A DNA stretch of 63,807 nt from Luteitalea sp. (GCA_009377605.1 WHTT01000035.1:1-63807); one strand, 5' to 3'. Shown: positions 6,428 to 14,699, counted from the stretch's first letter. Notes: a model not told the origin generated them from the letters alone. A program made the numbers and translations.

Positions 6428-9400
6428 ATGTCCGGGTATATCGAGCTCCATGCAGCTTCGGCCTTTTCTTTCCTCGAGGCAGCGTCGACACCAGAGCGGC
6501 TCGTCGACCGCGCCGCGGAATTGGGCTATCCCGCGCTTGCATTGTTGGATCGCGACGGTGTCTACGGGGCGCCACGATTCCACGGTGCGGCAAAGGCGGC
6601 AGGCATCCGCGCCCTCATTGGTGCAGAGCTGACGATCGCGGGCGCTGGAGAACGAGCCGCACCCAGCACTGCGCACCAAGCACCAAGAACCAAGCACCAA
6701 GAACCCTTTCTATGGCGCCTCCCTGTTCTCGTGGAGTCGCGTGAAGGCTATCGCAATCTCTGCCGGCTCATCACGCGCATGAAGCTGCGCGCGCCGAAGG
6801 GAGAAGGGGCGCTCGGATTGGACGAGCTCGACGGGCACACGGCAGGCCTCGTTGCGCTCGCGGGCCGTCCCGCGTGCGACGCTTCCCGCTACGGCGTCGG
6901 CGGGTTGCTCGATCGACTGATCGGGATGTTCGGCCGCCGCAACGTGTATGTCGAGCTGCAGCGGCACCTGCGGCGCGACGAGGAGATCGACAATCAGGTC
7001 CTGCGCGCGCTGGCCTCCGCATTCCGCGTGCCGATTATGGCAACCAACGGCGTGCGCTTCGCCACGCCAGACGAGCGTCCGCTCCATGACGTGCTCACCT
7101 GCGTGCGCCACAAGACGACGCTCGCGGAAGCAGGGACGCGGTTGGCGGTCAATGCCGAACGGTATTTGAAGACGCCGGATCAGATGGCCCAGCTCTTTGC
7201 CGACCAGCCGGACGCATTGGCGGCGTCGTCGGAGCTGGCGGATCGCCTGCAGTACACGATGGCCGATCTCGGCTATCGATTTCCGTCGTATCCGGTACCG
7301 CCTGGCGAGACGGAGGCCTCGTTCCTGCGCAAGATGACCGACGCAGGTGCTCGCGCACGCTACCACTCGTTCGACGAGCGCGTCGCGCGTCAGCTCGAGC
7401 ACGAGCTCGCCGTCATTGAAAAGCTGGATCTCGCCGGCTACTTTCTCATCGTGTGGGACATCGTGAACTTTTGCCGGCAGCACGACATCCTCGTGCAGGG
7501 GCGTGGCTCGGCGGCAAATAGTGCGGTCTGCTACAGCCTGGGGATCACTGCGGTCGACCCGGTCGGCATGGAGCTGCTCTTCGAGCGGTTCTTGTCGGAA
7601 GAGCGCGGCGAATGGCCGGATATCGATCTCGACCTCCCGAGCGGCGACCGGCGTGAGCGCGCCATCCAATATGTTTACGAGCGCTACGGGACACATGGTG
7701 CGGCGATGACGGCCAATGTGATCACGTACCGTGATCGCAGCGCCGCACGCGAGGTTGGGAAGGCGCTGGGCATGGATCCCGTGCTCGTGGACCGACTGGC
7801 GAAGCTGATGGCGCACTTCGAGTGGCGAGATCCGCGAGACACGCTCCAGCGCCACCTCCGTGAGCTCGGGTACGCGTTTGATGCGGAGACCGTTCGACAT
7901 TTCGCCGCCTTGTGGACGCGGATTCAAGATCTCCCACGCCACCTCGGCCAGCACTCGGGTGGGCTGGTGATCTGTCACGGACGACTCGACGAGATCGTGC
8001 CGCTCGAGAACGCGGCGATGCCAGACCGGGTCGTCGTGCAGTGGGACAAAGACGATTGCGCCGAGATGGGGCTGATCAAGATCGACCTGCTCGGTCTCGG
8101 CATGATGGCCGTGCTGCATGACGCCATCGCAATCGTCAATCGAAGCGCGAAGGTCCAAGGTGCAGAAGGGCAGCACCTCGAGCTGGCAAGCGTGCCACCG
8201 GATGATCCGCTCGTTTACGAGGCGCTGCAGCAGGCGGATACGATCGGCCTCTTCCAGGTGGAGTCGCGCGCGCAGATGGCGACGTTGCCGCGCCTCAAGC
8301 CTCGATGCTTCTACGATCTCGTGGTCGAGGTCGCCATCATTCGGCCCGGGCCCATCGTCGGGCGCATGGTCCACCCGTACTTGCGTCGTCGCAGCGGTCA
8401 GGAGCCGGTGACGTATCCGCACCCGTCGCTCGAGCCGATTCTCGCGCGGACGCTTGGTGTGCCCCTCTTCCAAGAGCAATTGCTGCGCATTGCCATGGTG
8501 GTGGCTGGGTTCTCGGGCGGCGAGGCGGAGGAGCTGCGGCGCGCGATGGGTTTCAAACGGTCGGAAGCACGCATGAGGAAGCTCGAGACACGACTGCGCG
8601 AGGGCATGGCACGACGGGGGATTGCCGGGGAAGCCGTGGAGCAGATTCTCCACGCGATCATGTCGTTCGCGCTGTATGGCTTTCCCGAGTCGCACGCGGC
8701 AAGCTTTGCACTGCTCGTCTATGCCAGCGCATACCTGAAGGTCTACTACCCGGCGGCGTTCTTCACGGCAATGCTGAACAACCAGCCGCTCGGGTTCTAC
8801 CATCCCGCGACACTCGTCAAAGATGCCCAGCGGCACGGCGTGCGCTTCAAGCCAATCGACATACAGGTGTCGCACTGGGATTGCTCGATCGAGGAGGATG
8901 GCGCGATCCGGCTCGGGCTGCGCTCTGTGCAGGGCTTGCGAGCGATCGTGGGGCAGAAGATAGAGGGGCATACCTGCGCACCGAGATTCCAGACCCTCGA
9001 GGAGCTGATTGCGGCGACCGGCATTCGCCACGACGAGCTCGTCACGCTCGCGAGTATAGGTGCGCTCAACGGGTTCGGCGCCGATCGCCGCGGCGCCCTG
9101 TGGGAGGCGGCACGGGCAATCCGGCCAGCCGGCGAGCTGTTCGAGACGTCACTGGCTTTGTCACGACCGCTGCGCAGTCCGCTTCTGCCAATGGCGATGC
9201 ACGAGCGAACGACTGCCGATTACGAGGGCACTGGGCTGACGATTGGACCGCATCCCATGACGTTTCGGCGTGCAGAGCTCGCAACACGTGGCGTGCTGCG
9301 TGCTGTGGACTTGCCGCGACAGCAAAACGGCCGGCGTGTGCGGGTCGCTGGGGCCGTGATTACACGCCAGCGTCCTGGCACAGCGAAAGGCTTCGTCTTT

Positions 9401-9607
9401 CTCACGCTCGAGGATGAGACCGGTCTCGCGAACATCATCGTCCGGCCGAACGTGTTCGATGGCTATCGATCAATTCTGCTGAGCGAGCCGTTCCTGTTGA
9501 TTGAAGGCATTCTCCAGCAACAAGAGGGCGTCACATCGATTCGCACCGAGCGCGTCGTTGCGTTGGGTGGGACGAATCCTCCTATCGCTTCGCACGACTT
9601 TCACTAG
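6428..9607 (+). CDS. dnaE2: Error-prone DNA polymerase III alpha subunit
   Basis: A 1059-residue C-family polymerase of the DnaE2 (ImuC) type. The N-terminal PHP domain starts YIELHAASAFSFLEAAS; the HxH metal motif is degenerate (HAA), as expected for DnaE2, so no proofreading by PHP is expected. The palm carries PDIDLDL (about residue 398) and KIDLLGL (about 553) with the catalytic aspartates. The thumb/fingers motif FQEQLLRIAM and the SHAASFALLVYASAYLKVYYP block are intact. A C-terminal OB-fold follows (RVRVAGAVITRQRPGTAKGF onwards, about 950-1045). It synthesises across lesions together with ImuB. Residues about 80-95 derive from an inserted short tandem repeat (see 6673-6706). Confidence 0.95.
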   Translation: MSGYIELHAASAFSFLEAASTPERLVDRAAELGYPALALLDRDGVYGAPRFHGAAKAAGIRALIGAELTIAGAGERAAPSTAHQAPRTKHQEPFLWRLPVLVESREGYRNLCRLITRMKLRAPKGEGALGLDELDGHTAGLVALAGRPACDASRYGVGGLLDRLIGMFGRRNVYVELQRHLRRDEEIDNQVLRALASAFRVPIMATNGVRFATPDERPLHDVLTCVRHKTTLAEAGTRLAVNAERYLKTPDQMAQLFADQPDALAASSELADRLQYTMADLGYRFPSYPVPPGETEASFLRKMTDAGARARYHSFDERVARQLEHELAVIEKLDLAGYFLIVWDIVNFCRQHDILVQGRGSAANSAVCYSLGITAVDPVGMELLFERFLSEERGEWPDIDLDLPSGDRRERAIQYVYERYGTHGAAMTANVITYRDRSAAREVGKALGMDPVLVDRLAKLMAHFEWRDPRDTLQRHLRELGYAFDAETVRHFAALWTRIQDLPRHLGQHSGGLVICHGRLDEIVPLENAAMPDRVVVQWDKDDCAEMGLIKIDLLGLGMMAVLHDAIAIVNRSAKVQGAEGQHLELASVPPDDPLVYEALQQADTIGLFQVESRAQMATLPRLKPRCFYDLVVEVAIIRPGPIVGRMVHPYLRRRSGQEPVTYPHPSLEPILARTLGVPLFQEQLLRIAMVVAGFSGGEAEELRRAMGFKRSEARMRKLETRLREGMARRGIAGEAVEQILHAIMSFALYGFPESHAASFALLVYASAYLKVYYPAAFFTAMLNNQPLGFYHPATLVKDAQRHGVRFKPIDIQVSHWDCSIEEDGAIRLGLRSVQGLRAIVGQKIEGHTCAPRFQTLEELIAATGIRHDELVTLASIGALNGFGADRRGALWEAARAIRPAGELFETSLALSRPLRSPLLPMAMHERTTADYEGTGLTIGPHPMTFRRAELATRGVLRAVDLPRQQNGRRVRVAGAVITRQRPGTAKGFVFLTLEDETGLANIIVRPNVFDGYRSILLSEPFLLIEGILQQQEGVTSIRTERVVALGGTNPPIASHDFH
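6673..6706 (+). repeat. 7-nt tandem repeat embedded in the dnaE2 coding sequence
   Basis: CACCAAG, CACCAAG, AACCAAG, CACCAAG and AACCC follow one another with a 7-nt period. They encode the low-complexity linker HQAPRTKHQEP within the PHP region of DnaE2. The same unit, in the complementary sense, forms the left arm of the intergenic repeat at 15133-15168. The insertion is frame-neutral. Confidence 0.75.
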
Positions 9608-9622
9608 TGGGAGAATAGGCGC

Positions 9623-10717
9623 ATGGGCGGGTCGCTGTTGGTGGTGATGCTCCTGGCCGCGTTCCTCCTGGCTGCAGGCGTCGTTTACCAGTGGCGTGGG
9701 ACGAAACGGGACATCGAGCGACAACCTGCGCCGGGACGGCTGGTCGATGCGGGCACCGGGCAGCGTCACGTTTATGTCTTGGGTACCGGTAGCCCGCCAG
9801 TGGTCTTCGAATCCGGTGTTGCCGCTTCGTCTCTCAACTGGCGGCAGGTGCAAGTCGGCGTTGCCCGGTTCACGCGTGCATGCGCGTACGACCGCGCCGG
9901 TCTGGGGTGGAGCTCGCGGCAGGCCGGTCCAACGACGGCTGCTCGTGCGGTCGGCGAGCTACGTGACCTGCTCGCGGCGGTCGGTGTGGCGCCACCATGG
10001 GTGCTCGTCGGTCACTCTTTTGGAGGCTACATCGCGTTGCAGCTTGCCTTGGGCCATGCGGACGAGATCGGCGGCCTCGTCCTCATCGATCCAATCACGC
10101 CTGAAGACTGGTGCGCGCCGACGCCGAAGCAGCGACATTTGATCGCGGGCGGCCGCCTGTTCTCGTACGTTGGCGCTGTCCTGGCGAGCGTTGGTCTCGT
10201 CCGTCTGTGTCTTGCCAGGCTGCAACGAGGCTCCGGCCGCTTGGGCCGGATAGTGCTCCGCCGTTTCGGCCGAACCGCCTCCGCAACAGTGGAGCGCATC
10301 GTTGGTGAGGTGACAAAGCTGCCCGCCGAGCTCTGGCCTGCTGTACAAGCGCATTGGAGCCGGCCGAAGAGCTTCATGGCGATGGCAGCCTGGATCGCCG
10401 GCGTTCCGGCAAGTGCGCGCTCGTTGAAGGAAGCTCTTGCGCGGGCGGAGAAACGCAGCAGCAGTGAGGGAAGCGCACTGCTCGGCCGCGTCCCGCTGGT
10501 CGTCATCAGTGCAACCCACGGTGGCTCGTCGCCACGGCGCGAGCACGAGTCGCTTGCCCGGCTCTCGGAGCGGGGCCGCGTGCTCGTCGCGCTCAAGGGG
10601 GGGCACTGGGCCCACCTGGACGATCCCGATACCGTCATCGAAGCCATTCGCGAGACGGTCGAGACCGTACGGCGGGCGCCGCCGGTGACAGCGACGCCAC
10701 CGGCGGCGCCCGTATAG
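9623..10717 (+). CDS. Alpha/beta hydrolase, membrane-anchored or secreted
   Basis: A 364-residue alpha/beta hydrolase. It opens with a hydrophobic helix (LLVVMLLAAFLLAAGVVYQW) that is an anchor or signal peptide. The oxyanion/cap region has VVFESGVAASSLNW and ACAYDRAGLGWS. The nucleophile elbow is GHSFGG (about residue 130) and the catalytic histidine lies in GGHWAHLDDPD (about 326). The substrate is unknown; the family includes lipases, esterases and haloperoxidase-like enzymes. It starts 15 bp after dnaE2, in the same direction, and could be read through from it. Confidence 0.85.
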   Translation: MGGSLLVVMLLAAFLLAAGVVYQWRGTKRDIERQPAPGRLVDAGTGQRHVYVLGTGSPPVVFESGVAASSLNWRQVQVGVARFTRACAYDRAGLGWSSRQAGPTTAARAVGELRDLLAAVGVAPPWVLVGHSFGGYIALQLALGHADEIGGLVLIDPITPEDWCAPTPKQRHLIAGGRLFSYVGAVLASVGLVRLCLARLQRGSGRLGRIVLRRFGRTASATVERIVGEVTKLPAELWPAVQAHWSRPKSFMAMAAWIAGVPASARSLKEALARAEKRSSSEGSALLGRVPLVVISATHGGSSPRREHESLARLSERGRVLVALKGGHWAHLDDPDTVIEAIRETVETVRRAPPVTATPPAAPV

Positions 10718-10748
10718 TAGGACGCCTCGCGAGCGCTGGCGACTCAGT

Positions 10749-10774
10749 GAGGACGCCTCGGCGAGGCGTCCCTC
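10749..10774. terminator. GGACGCCTCGGCGAGGCGTCC palindrome between convergent genes
   Basis: GAGGACGCCTCG pairs with CGAGGCGTCCCTC around a short centre. It sits between the hydrolase and the convergent doxX gene and probably ends both. A partial copy (GGACGCCTCGCGAG) precedes it at 10721. Related palindromes lie at 36848 and 46306. Confidence 0.65.
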
Positions 10775-10776
10775 CC

Positions 10777-11163
10777 TTAGCTCTTTCGACCCATCAATCG
10801 GTCGACGCTGAAAGCGCCGGATCCACGGGAGGCCATGTAGAGGAACAAAAAGCAGTAGAGCACCGCGAGCTCACCCTGATTCACAATCGGCCAGAAGCCG
10901 CCAGATGCATGCCCCATGAAATAGGCCACCGCCATCTGGCCGCTTGTGATGAACGCTGCCCAGCCGGTAAAGAACCCGACGGCAACGAGCGCGCCGCCGA
11001 AGAACTCAATCGCGCCTGCGACTGTGTTCAGAGGCTCGGGTATCGGGCTGCCGCCGAAGGCGCCGAAGAGCTTTTGCGCGCCGTGGCACGCGAAGAGAAT
11101 TCCAACGACGATCCGGAGTGCGGCGTAGATACCATCTGAGTACTTGCCTAGAATTCGCTCCAT
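10777..11163 (-). CDS. DoxX-family membrane protein
   Basis: A 128-residue protein with four predicted membrane helices. Characteristic pieces are ALRIVVGILFACHGAQKLFG near the N-terminus, AGAIEFFGGALVAVGFFTGW in the middle and NQGELAVLYCFLFLYMASRG near the end. DoxX-like proteins are quinone-linked or redox-stress membrane proteins whose roles vary; no partner gene is adjacent. The start at 11163 (MERILGKYS) has CAGGAG nine bases upstream, which excludes a longer frame reaching 11331. Confidence 0.88.
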   Translation of the reverse strand: MERILGKYSDGIYAALRIVVGILFACHGAQKLFGAFGGSPIPEPLNTVAGAIEFFGGALVAVGFFTGWAAFITSGQMAVAYFMGHASGGFWPIVNQGELAVLYCFLFLYMASRGSGAFSVDRLMGRKS

Positions 11164-11193
11164 GCGTGGCTCCTGGTTGTGGGCGACCGACTG

Positions 11194-11430
11194 ATGGGTG
11201 ACCCTCTCATCCAACTGCACGTCGAATGTTACGCTGGCCATCGCGGCGAGGAAACACCTCGACGCTTCTACCTGGGCGAGCGTGCCATCGAGGTTGTAGA
11301 GGTTCTCGACCGCTGGCTCGACCCAGACCACCGCTACTTCAAGGTTCGCGGCAACGATGGGGACCTGTATATCCTACGCCACGACGTCTCGACGTTCACC
11401 TGGGAGCTCACGCTCTTTCAGCGTCGGTAG
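11194..11430 (+). CDS. Small conserved hypothetical protein
   Basis: A 78-residue soluble protein (MGDPLIQLHVECYAGHRGEE at the start, then FYLGERAIEVVEVLDRW and HRYFKVRGNDGDLYILRHD). The pattern resembles a small family seen in Acidobacteria; no function is known to me. The fold looks like an all-beta barrel with a W/Y-rich sheet. A GTG at 11179 is an alternative start. It is divergent from doxX and its end overlaps the convergent PadR gene by 23 bp. Confidence 0.7.
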   Translation: MGDPLIQLHVECYAGHRGEETPRRFYLGERAIEVVEVLDRWLDPDHRYFKVRGNDGDLYILRHDVSTFTWELTLFQRR

Positions 11431-11989
11431 CGTGGTCGCTCCGAACGCTGGTCTGGGCCGCGCGCAACGCCTGGATGTCCGCGGTCGCTCGGTCCAAGAT
11501 CTCGGCGATGCGGCGGCAGACCTCGTCCGAGTCGCGCCGCCAGCTCGCGCGATAGACCTCCTTCACGACTCGGCCCGTTGCCTTGTGAACGGCGCTCATC
11601 CCGCTGCCGGCCGCCCGCTCCACGGTCTCCTGCACCCGGTCGAAGATGTCTTCGACGATGCCCTTGTTGTCGCGCAGGAACTGGCGCCCCTCGTCGGTGA
11701 TCCCGTACACGCGCCGGCCCTGGTCTTCCTTCCCCTGGACCAGGCCGGCATCCTCGAGCCACTGTAGCGTCGGGTAAACGGTCCCCGGTGAGGGTGTGTA
11801 CCAGCCGCCGAGGCGCGTCTGAATCTCCTTCATGACGTCATACCCGTGGCGCGGCTTGTCCTCGAGCACCTTGAGAATCACGTACTTCATCTCGCCGGAA
11901 TCGAACCGGCGTCGGCGTCGACCCGCGACGCGGTCGATGTACGAGTCCATGTGGGCTGCAAACGTATGCCAATCGAAACCTGCTGTCAT
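11408..11989 (-). CDS. PadR-family transcriptional regulator
   Basis: A 193-residue PadR regulator of the long (PadR-s1 with C-terminal helical tail) type. Residues 28-110 form the winged helix: GEMKYVILKVLEDKPRHGYD, then TPSPGTVYPTLQWLEDAGLV and RRVYGITDEGRQFL. The C-terminal helices probably dimerise. The start at 11989 (MTAGFDWH) has GAGAGGT upstream. No target operon follows, so it may control itself or distant genes. A three-fold operator-like repeat lies at 12013-12051. Confidence 0.9.
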   Translation of the reverse strand: MTAGFDWHTFAAHMDSYIDRVAGRRRRRFDSGEMKYVILKVLEDKPRHGYDVMKEIQTRLGGWYTPSPGTVYPTLQWLEDAGLVQGKEDQGRRVYGITDEGRQFLRDNKGIVEDIFDRVQETVERAAGSGMSAVHKATGRVVKEVYRASWRRDSDEVCRRIAEILDRATADIQALRAAQTSVRSDHATDAERA

Positions 11990-12012
11990 GGCTACCTCTC
12001 TCAAATCTCTAT

Positions 12013-12051
12013 ACGATATATCGTAACGACATATCGTCACGACATATCTTA
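12013..12051 (-). promoter_or_regulatory. Triple 13-bp operator upstream of the second PadR gene
   Basis: ACGATATATCGTA, ACGACATATCGTC and ACGACATATCTTA are three head-to-tail copies of a 13-bp unit. Each is built around a near-palindrome, ACGAYATATCGT; the first is a perfect 12-bp palindrome. The array begins 24 bp before the PadR start codon and covers the likely promoter. It differs in sequence from the operator of the first PadR. Confidence 0.65.
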
Positions 12052-12057
12052 CTGCAT

Positions 12058-12725
12058 TTGAGAGGCAGGGAGATCCTTCTGAATCGCCTGTTAGACTCAT
12101 CCACCATCCGGCATCTCGCACCAACCCTGGATCGACGGATAGTCGCGCGTGACCCGAGAAGGCGCAATGTTGAAACGGTCGCGGCCATTTTGGCACTCAC
12201 CGTGGTTCCGTTGTCGCTCGGCGTTCGGGCGCCAGCAGTGACCGAGTTCGCCGATGATCTCAGGACCACAGCGGAGTCGCACCGCCACCTGTTCTCGATC
12301 GACAACGGATCGCTGGCGGGGCCAGGCGGCGATTGGCTGCTCGAGCGAGCTGGCAACGCGCGATTTGCGCTACTGGGCGAACGGCACCATAACCTTGAAC
12401 GCCGCAGCTCACCGGTGCACTGCTGAAGGGGCTGAGAGCGGCGGGCTACGGGACATACGTTCTGGAGAGTGGGCCGGTGACGACGCGCCTGGTCGTCGAC
12501 GCTGTCCGAGGAGGCGGTATGTTAGCCGCCGAGGCCCTCTTGAGGGAATTCCCCTTCAGTGTCGCGTTCTTGGACGTGCCGGAGGAACTGCGAGTCGCTG
12601 CAGATGCTCTCGCCATGGGCTACGTCGTGTGGGGTATCGACCAGGAGTTTGCCGGTGCGGCGCCCTTGCTCCTGCAACGCCCGGCCCTTCTGTACTCGGC
12701 GTCAGCCTCTTCCTCGAAGCGAACT
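12058..12725 (+). pseudogene. Frameshifted and 3'-truncated erythromycin-esterase/ChaN-like gene
   Basis: Two reading frames together make one protein: the first ends GGDWLLERAGNARFALLGERHHNLE near 12399, the second continues from about 12401 with PQLTGALLKGLRAAGYG, TYVLESGPVTTRLVVDAVR and MGYVVWGIDQEFAG. A single-base loss at about 12400 separates them. The LGERHHN block is reminiscent of the LGExxHG motif of erythromycin esterase/ChaN-like (Tiki-fold) proteins. After LLLQRPALL (about 12690) similarity stops and the sequence runs into the antitoxin gene on the other strand. The start codon is uncertain; a hydrophobic stretch (VAAILALTVVPLSLG) could be the signal peptide. Confidence 0.6.
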
Positions 12726-12732
12726 TGGGGCG

Positions 12733-12963
12733 TCACCGCCGGCGGAGCTCGGCCTCACCGCGCCGCCTCACGTCCTCCCAAGGAATGCCCTGCGACTCTC
12801 CGGCAAGTACGCGCCGGGCTCGCTTCTCGATTTCCGCGGCCCATTCAGCTTCGACAGCGGCGAGGTTCTCCTCGGGATCGTCGAGACTGGCGAGCAATTC
12901 CGCGGCCACGTCAGCACGTTCCTCAGCCGGCCACGTCAACGCTTCGCGAAGAAGCTCTTGCAT
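12733..12963 (-). CDS. Addiction-module antitoxin-like protein, without toxin
   Basis: A 76-residue, mostly helical acidic protein: LLREALTWPAEERADVAAEL, then LLASLDD and EAEWAAEIEKRARRVLAG with a C-terminal IPWEDVRRRGEAELRRR. This is the pattern of the short antitoxin family often annotated as putative addiction module component. Members are normally followed by a RelE/ParE toxin; here the downstream DNA is the broken esterase-like gene, so it is an orphan. A GTG at 12975 could be used instead of ATG 12963. Confidence 0.75.
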   Translation of the reverse strand: MQELLREALTWPAEERADVAAELLASLDDPEENLAAVEAEWAAEIEKRARRVLAGESQGIPWEDVRRRGEAELRRR

Positions 12964-13091
12964 GCGTGAGGTCACGTCTCATTCTAGACTCGACCGACGC
13001 TGCTCAACAAGGAACACGCCGCGGGTAAGGCGACGCGTTTTGCGGGCCTAACCTTTAGGTCCGGCCGGCGTGGGCTCAGCCGCGCCTGACA

Positions 13092-14195
13092 TCAGCCGCG
13101 GACGACTGTCCTGTCGCGCGCGACCGATAGGTCCGGCGGTAGACTAACGGGGGAAGGGGCGTGGCGCACAGCATGGTCGAGGTCCACGCCGTCGAGGAGA
13201 CAGTCGGCGAGGTAGGCGTGACCGGGCGGATCTACGCGTGCAAGCAGAGCTTCGGCTGTCGACGCCGGTTCGATCTGCGATTCTCGCTCCTGCATGCTCG
13301 AGAACGTGCCATCTGGCCGCCGCGGGACGAACCGGCACCAGAAGCCGAGGTGCCAGAGGAGGAACTCCCGAAAGCGGGACCGTCCGTGATCGTCGTCTCC
13401 CCAATGCTCGCGGCCCAGTCGCGCGTACTCGCTATAGACTTGCCAGCGACACTCAGCCGATTCGTCGAGAACGCCGTTGCACGCCTCCCGAAACACCCAC
13501 GGCTTGATGAGCGCGCCGCGCGCCACCATCACGCCCGCGCAGCCGGCCGCCCGCCGTTTGTTGTCGATATCATGGGGGTAGAGGATGTCGCCGTTCCCAA
13601 TGACCGGCACAGCGACGGCGGCGGCCACGGTGCCGATGGCTTCCCAGTCCGCGGCTTTTCGATACCGCTGGCGGCGCGTCCGGCCGTGAACGGTGATGGC
13701 GTCAGCGCCGCCATCGACGGCCGCGCGCGCCACCTCGAGGTAGTTCAGGTCGTCGTCGTTCCACCCCAGACGGATTTTGACGGTCACCGGGATCTGCGCC
13801 ACGGCCTTCTTCATGGCCTCGACGATTTCGCGGATCCGCTTGGGTCGGCGCAGCAGCGCTGCGCCCAGGCCGCGACGCGTGAACTCGTCGATTGGGCATC
13901 CCAGATTCAGATCGACCAGATCGGCGCCCCGCGACTCGGCGAGTGCAGCCGCCCACGCCATCTCTGCCGGGTCTCGGCCTGCGAGCTGTACGCCGAAGCG
14001 CTGCTCGTCGGGCGCGCGCTGGATGAGCGCGAACTCGCCGCGCTTTCGCTGCCGCAATCGCCGGGCCACCGCCATTTCACCCATGGTGATGGTTGCCCCC
14101 AACTGGTTGCAGAGCCGGCGGTAGGGCAGGTTCGATCCCTTGGTCATGGGCGCCATGATGACCGCCCCGGCCAGCACCTGACGAAAATCGTCCAT
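13092..14195 (-). CDS. tRNA-dihydrouridine synthase, Dus3-like subfamily
   Basis: A 367-residue FMN-dependent TIM-barrel enzyme that reduces uridines in tRNA. Visible motifs are APMTKGSNLPYRRLC (N-terminus), LVDLNLGCPIDEFTRRGLGA with the catalytic cysteine (about residue 108), VKIRLG, ITVHGRTRRQRY, VIGNGDI and VMVARGALIKPWVF. The LNLGCPID, GRTRRQRY, ARGALIKPW and LGREHWGDDDHGRSRFREFLL features resemble eukaryotic Dus3 more than DusA/B/C. No zinc-finger N-terminus is present. The start is ambiguous: ATGs at 14195, 14204 and 14207, none with a clear ribosome site. The longer open frame to 14273 reads through a palindrome and is rejected. Confidence 0.88.
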   Translation of the reverse strand: MDDFRQVLAGAVIMAPMTKGSNLPYRRLCNQLGATITMGEMAVARRLRQRKRGEFALIQRAPDEQRFGVQLAGRDPAEMAWAAALAESRGADLVDLNLGCPIDEFTRRGLGAALLRRPKRIREIVEAMKKAVAQIPVTVKIRLGWNDDDLNYLEVARAAVDGGADAITVHGRTRRQRYRKAADWEAIGTVAAAVAVPVIGNGDILYPHDIDNKRRAAGCAGVMVARGALIKPWVFREACNGVLDESAECRWQVYSEYARLGREHWGDDDHGRSRFREFLLWHLGFWCRFVPRRPDGTFSSMQERESQIEPASTAEALLARVDPPGHAYLADCLLDGVDLDHAVRHAPSPVSLPPDLSVARDRTVVRG

Positions 14196-14208
14196 CCGTT
14201 TCATCATA

Positions 14209-14269
14209 CGAAAAGGAAAAAGGAACCGGGTACCTTTTCGGTTCCGAAACGGTCCCCGGTTCCTTTTTT
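14209..14269. repeat. Imperfect AAGGAACCGGG palindrome in a divergent promoter region
   Basis: AAAAAGGAACCGGGTACC... TTTTCGG pairs with GGTCCCCGGTTCCTTTTTT. It is the second copy of the palindrome at 2960-3011, with a few mismatches between arms. Here it lies between two divergently read genes, so a terminator role is unlikely and a mobile or regulatory role is more plausible. Confidence 0.7.
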
Positions 14270-14330
14270 CCACCTGCCCCCGTTTGTCTCCGTTTTTCGG
14301 CTAGACTACCGGAGGGCTCAGGAGTCAGGC

Positions 14331-14699
14331 ATGCCGCAACCGTTTTCGGTGCAACGGACAGAGGAGGGTGACATCTCGGTTCTCGCGCTCGAGGGATTCC
14401 TGGATGCGCACACGGCTCCCATCTTTGAGCAAGCGATTCAGTCGGAGCTCGATAACGGCCGCTGGCGCCTCGTGGTCGACGGGCAGAAGCTTTCCTATAT
14501 TTCCTCGGCCGGCTTGGGGGTCTTCATGGGCTTCATCGAGCAGGTCCGGCAGGAGGGCGGCGATCTCAAGATCTGCGGCTTGAACCAGCGCGTGCGCCAA
14601 ATCTTCGAGATTCTCGGCTTTCAGGCCATTTACGACATGCTCGACACGGTACCGGACGCCATTCGGCGTTTCAGCGAGGTGCCCACCCGGGAGGGATGA
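14331..14699 (+). CDS. STAS-domain anti-sigma factor antagonist
   Basis: A 122-residue SpoIIAA/RsbV-like protein. The STAS core is SVLALEGFLDAHTAPIFEQA, then LVVDGQKLSYISSAGLGVFM; the SS pair (about residue 58) is the expected phosphorylation site. It would bind and neutralise the neighbouring anti-sigma kinase when dephosphorylated. AGGAG lies eight bases before ATG 14331. Its TGA overlaps the ATG of the next gene (ATGA), so the two are coupled. Confidence 0.92.
   Translation: MPQPFSVQRTEEGDISVLALEGFLDAHTAPIFEQAIQSELDNGRWRLVVDGQKLSYISSAGLGVFMGFIEQVRQEGGDLKICGLNQRVRQIFEILGFQAIYDMLDTVPDAIRRFSEVPTREG

Noticed and set aside
6710-9031. A 773-codon open frame antisense to dnaE2
   Set aside because: It is a shadow of a high-GC coding region; its translation is His/Arg/Glu-rich without any recognisable domain, and dnaE2 motifs on the other strand are intact.
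13161-14330. Long N-terminal extension of the STAS protein
   Set aside because: The frame is only open because it is antisense to the Dus gene; the ribosome site AGGAG before ATG 14331 marks the real start.
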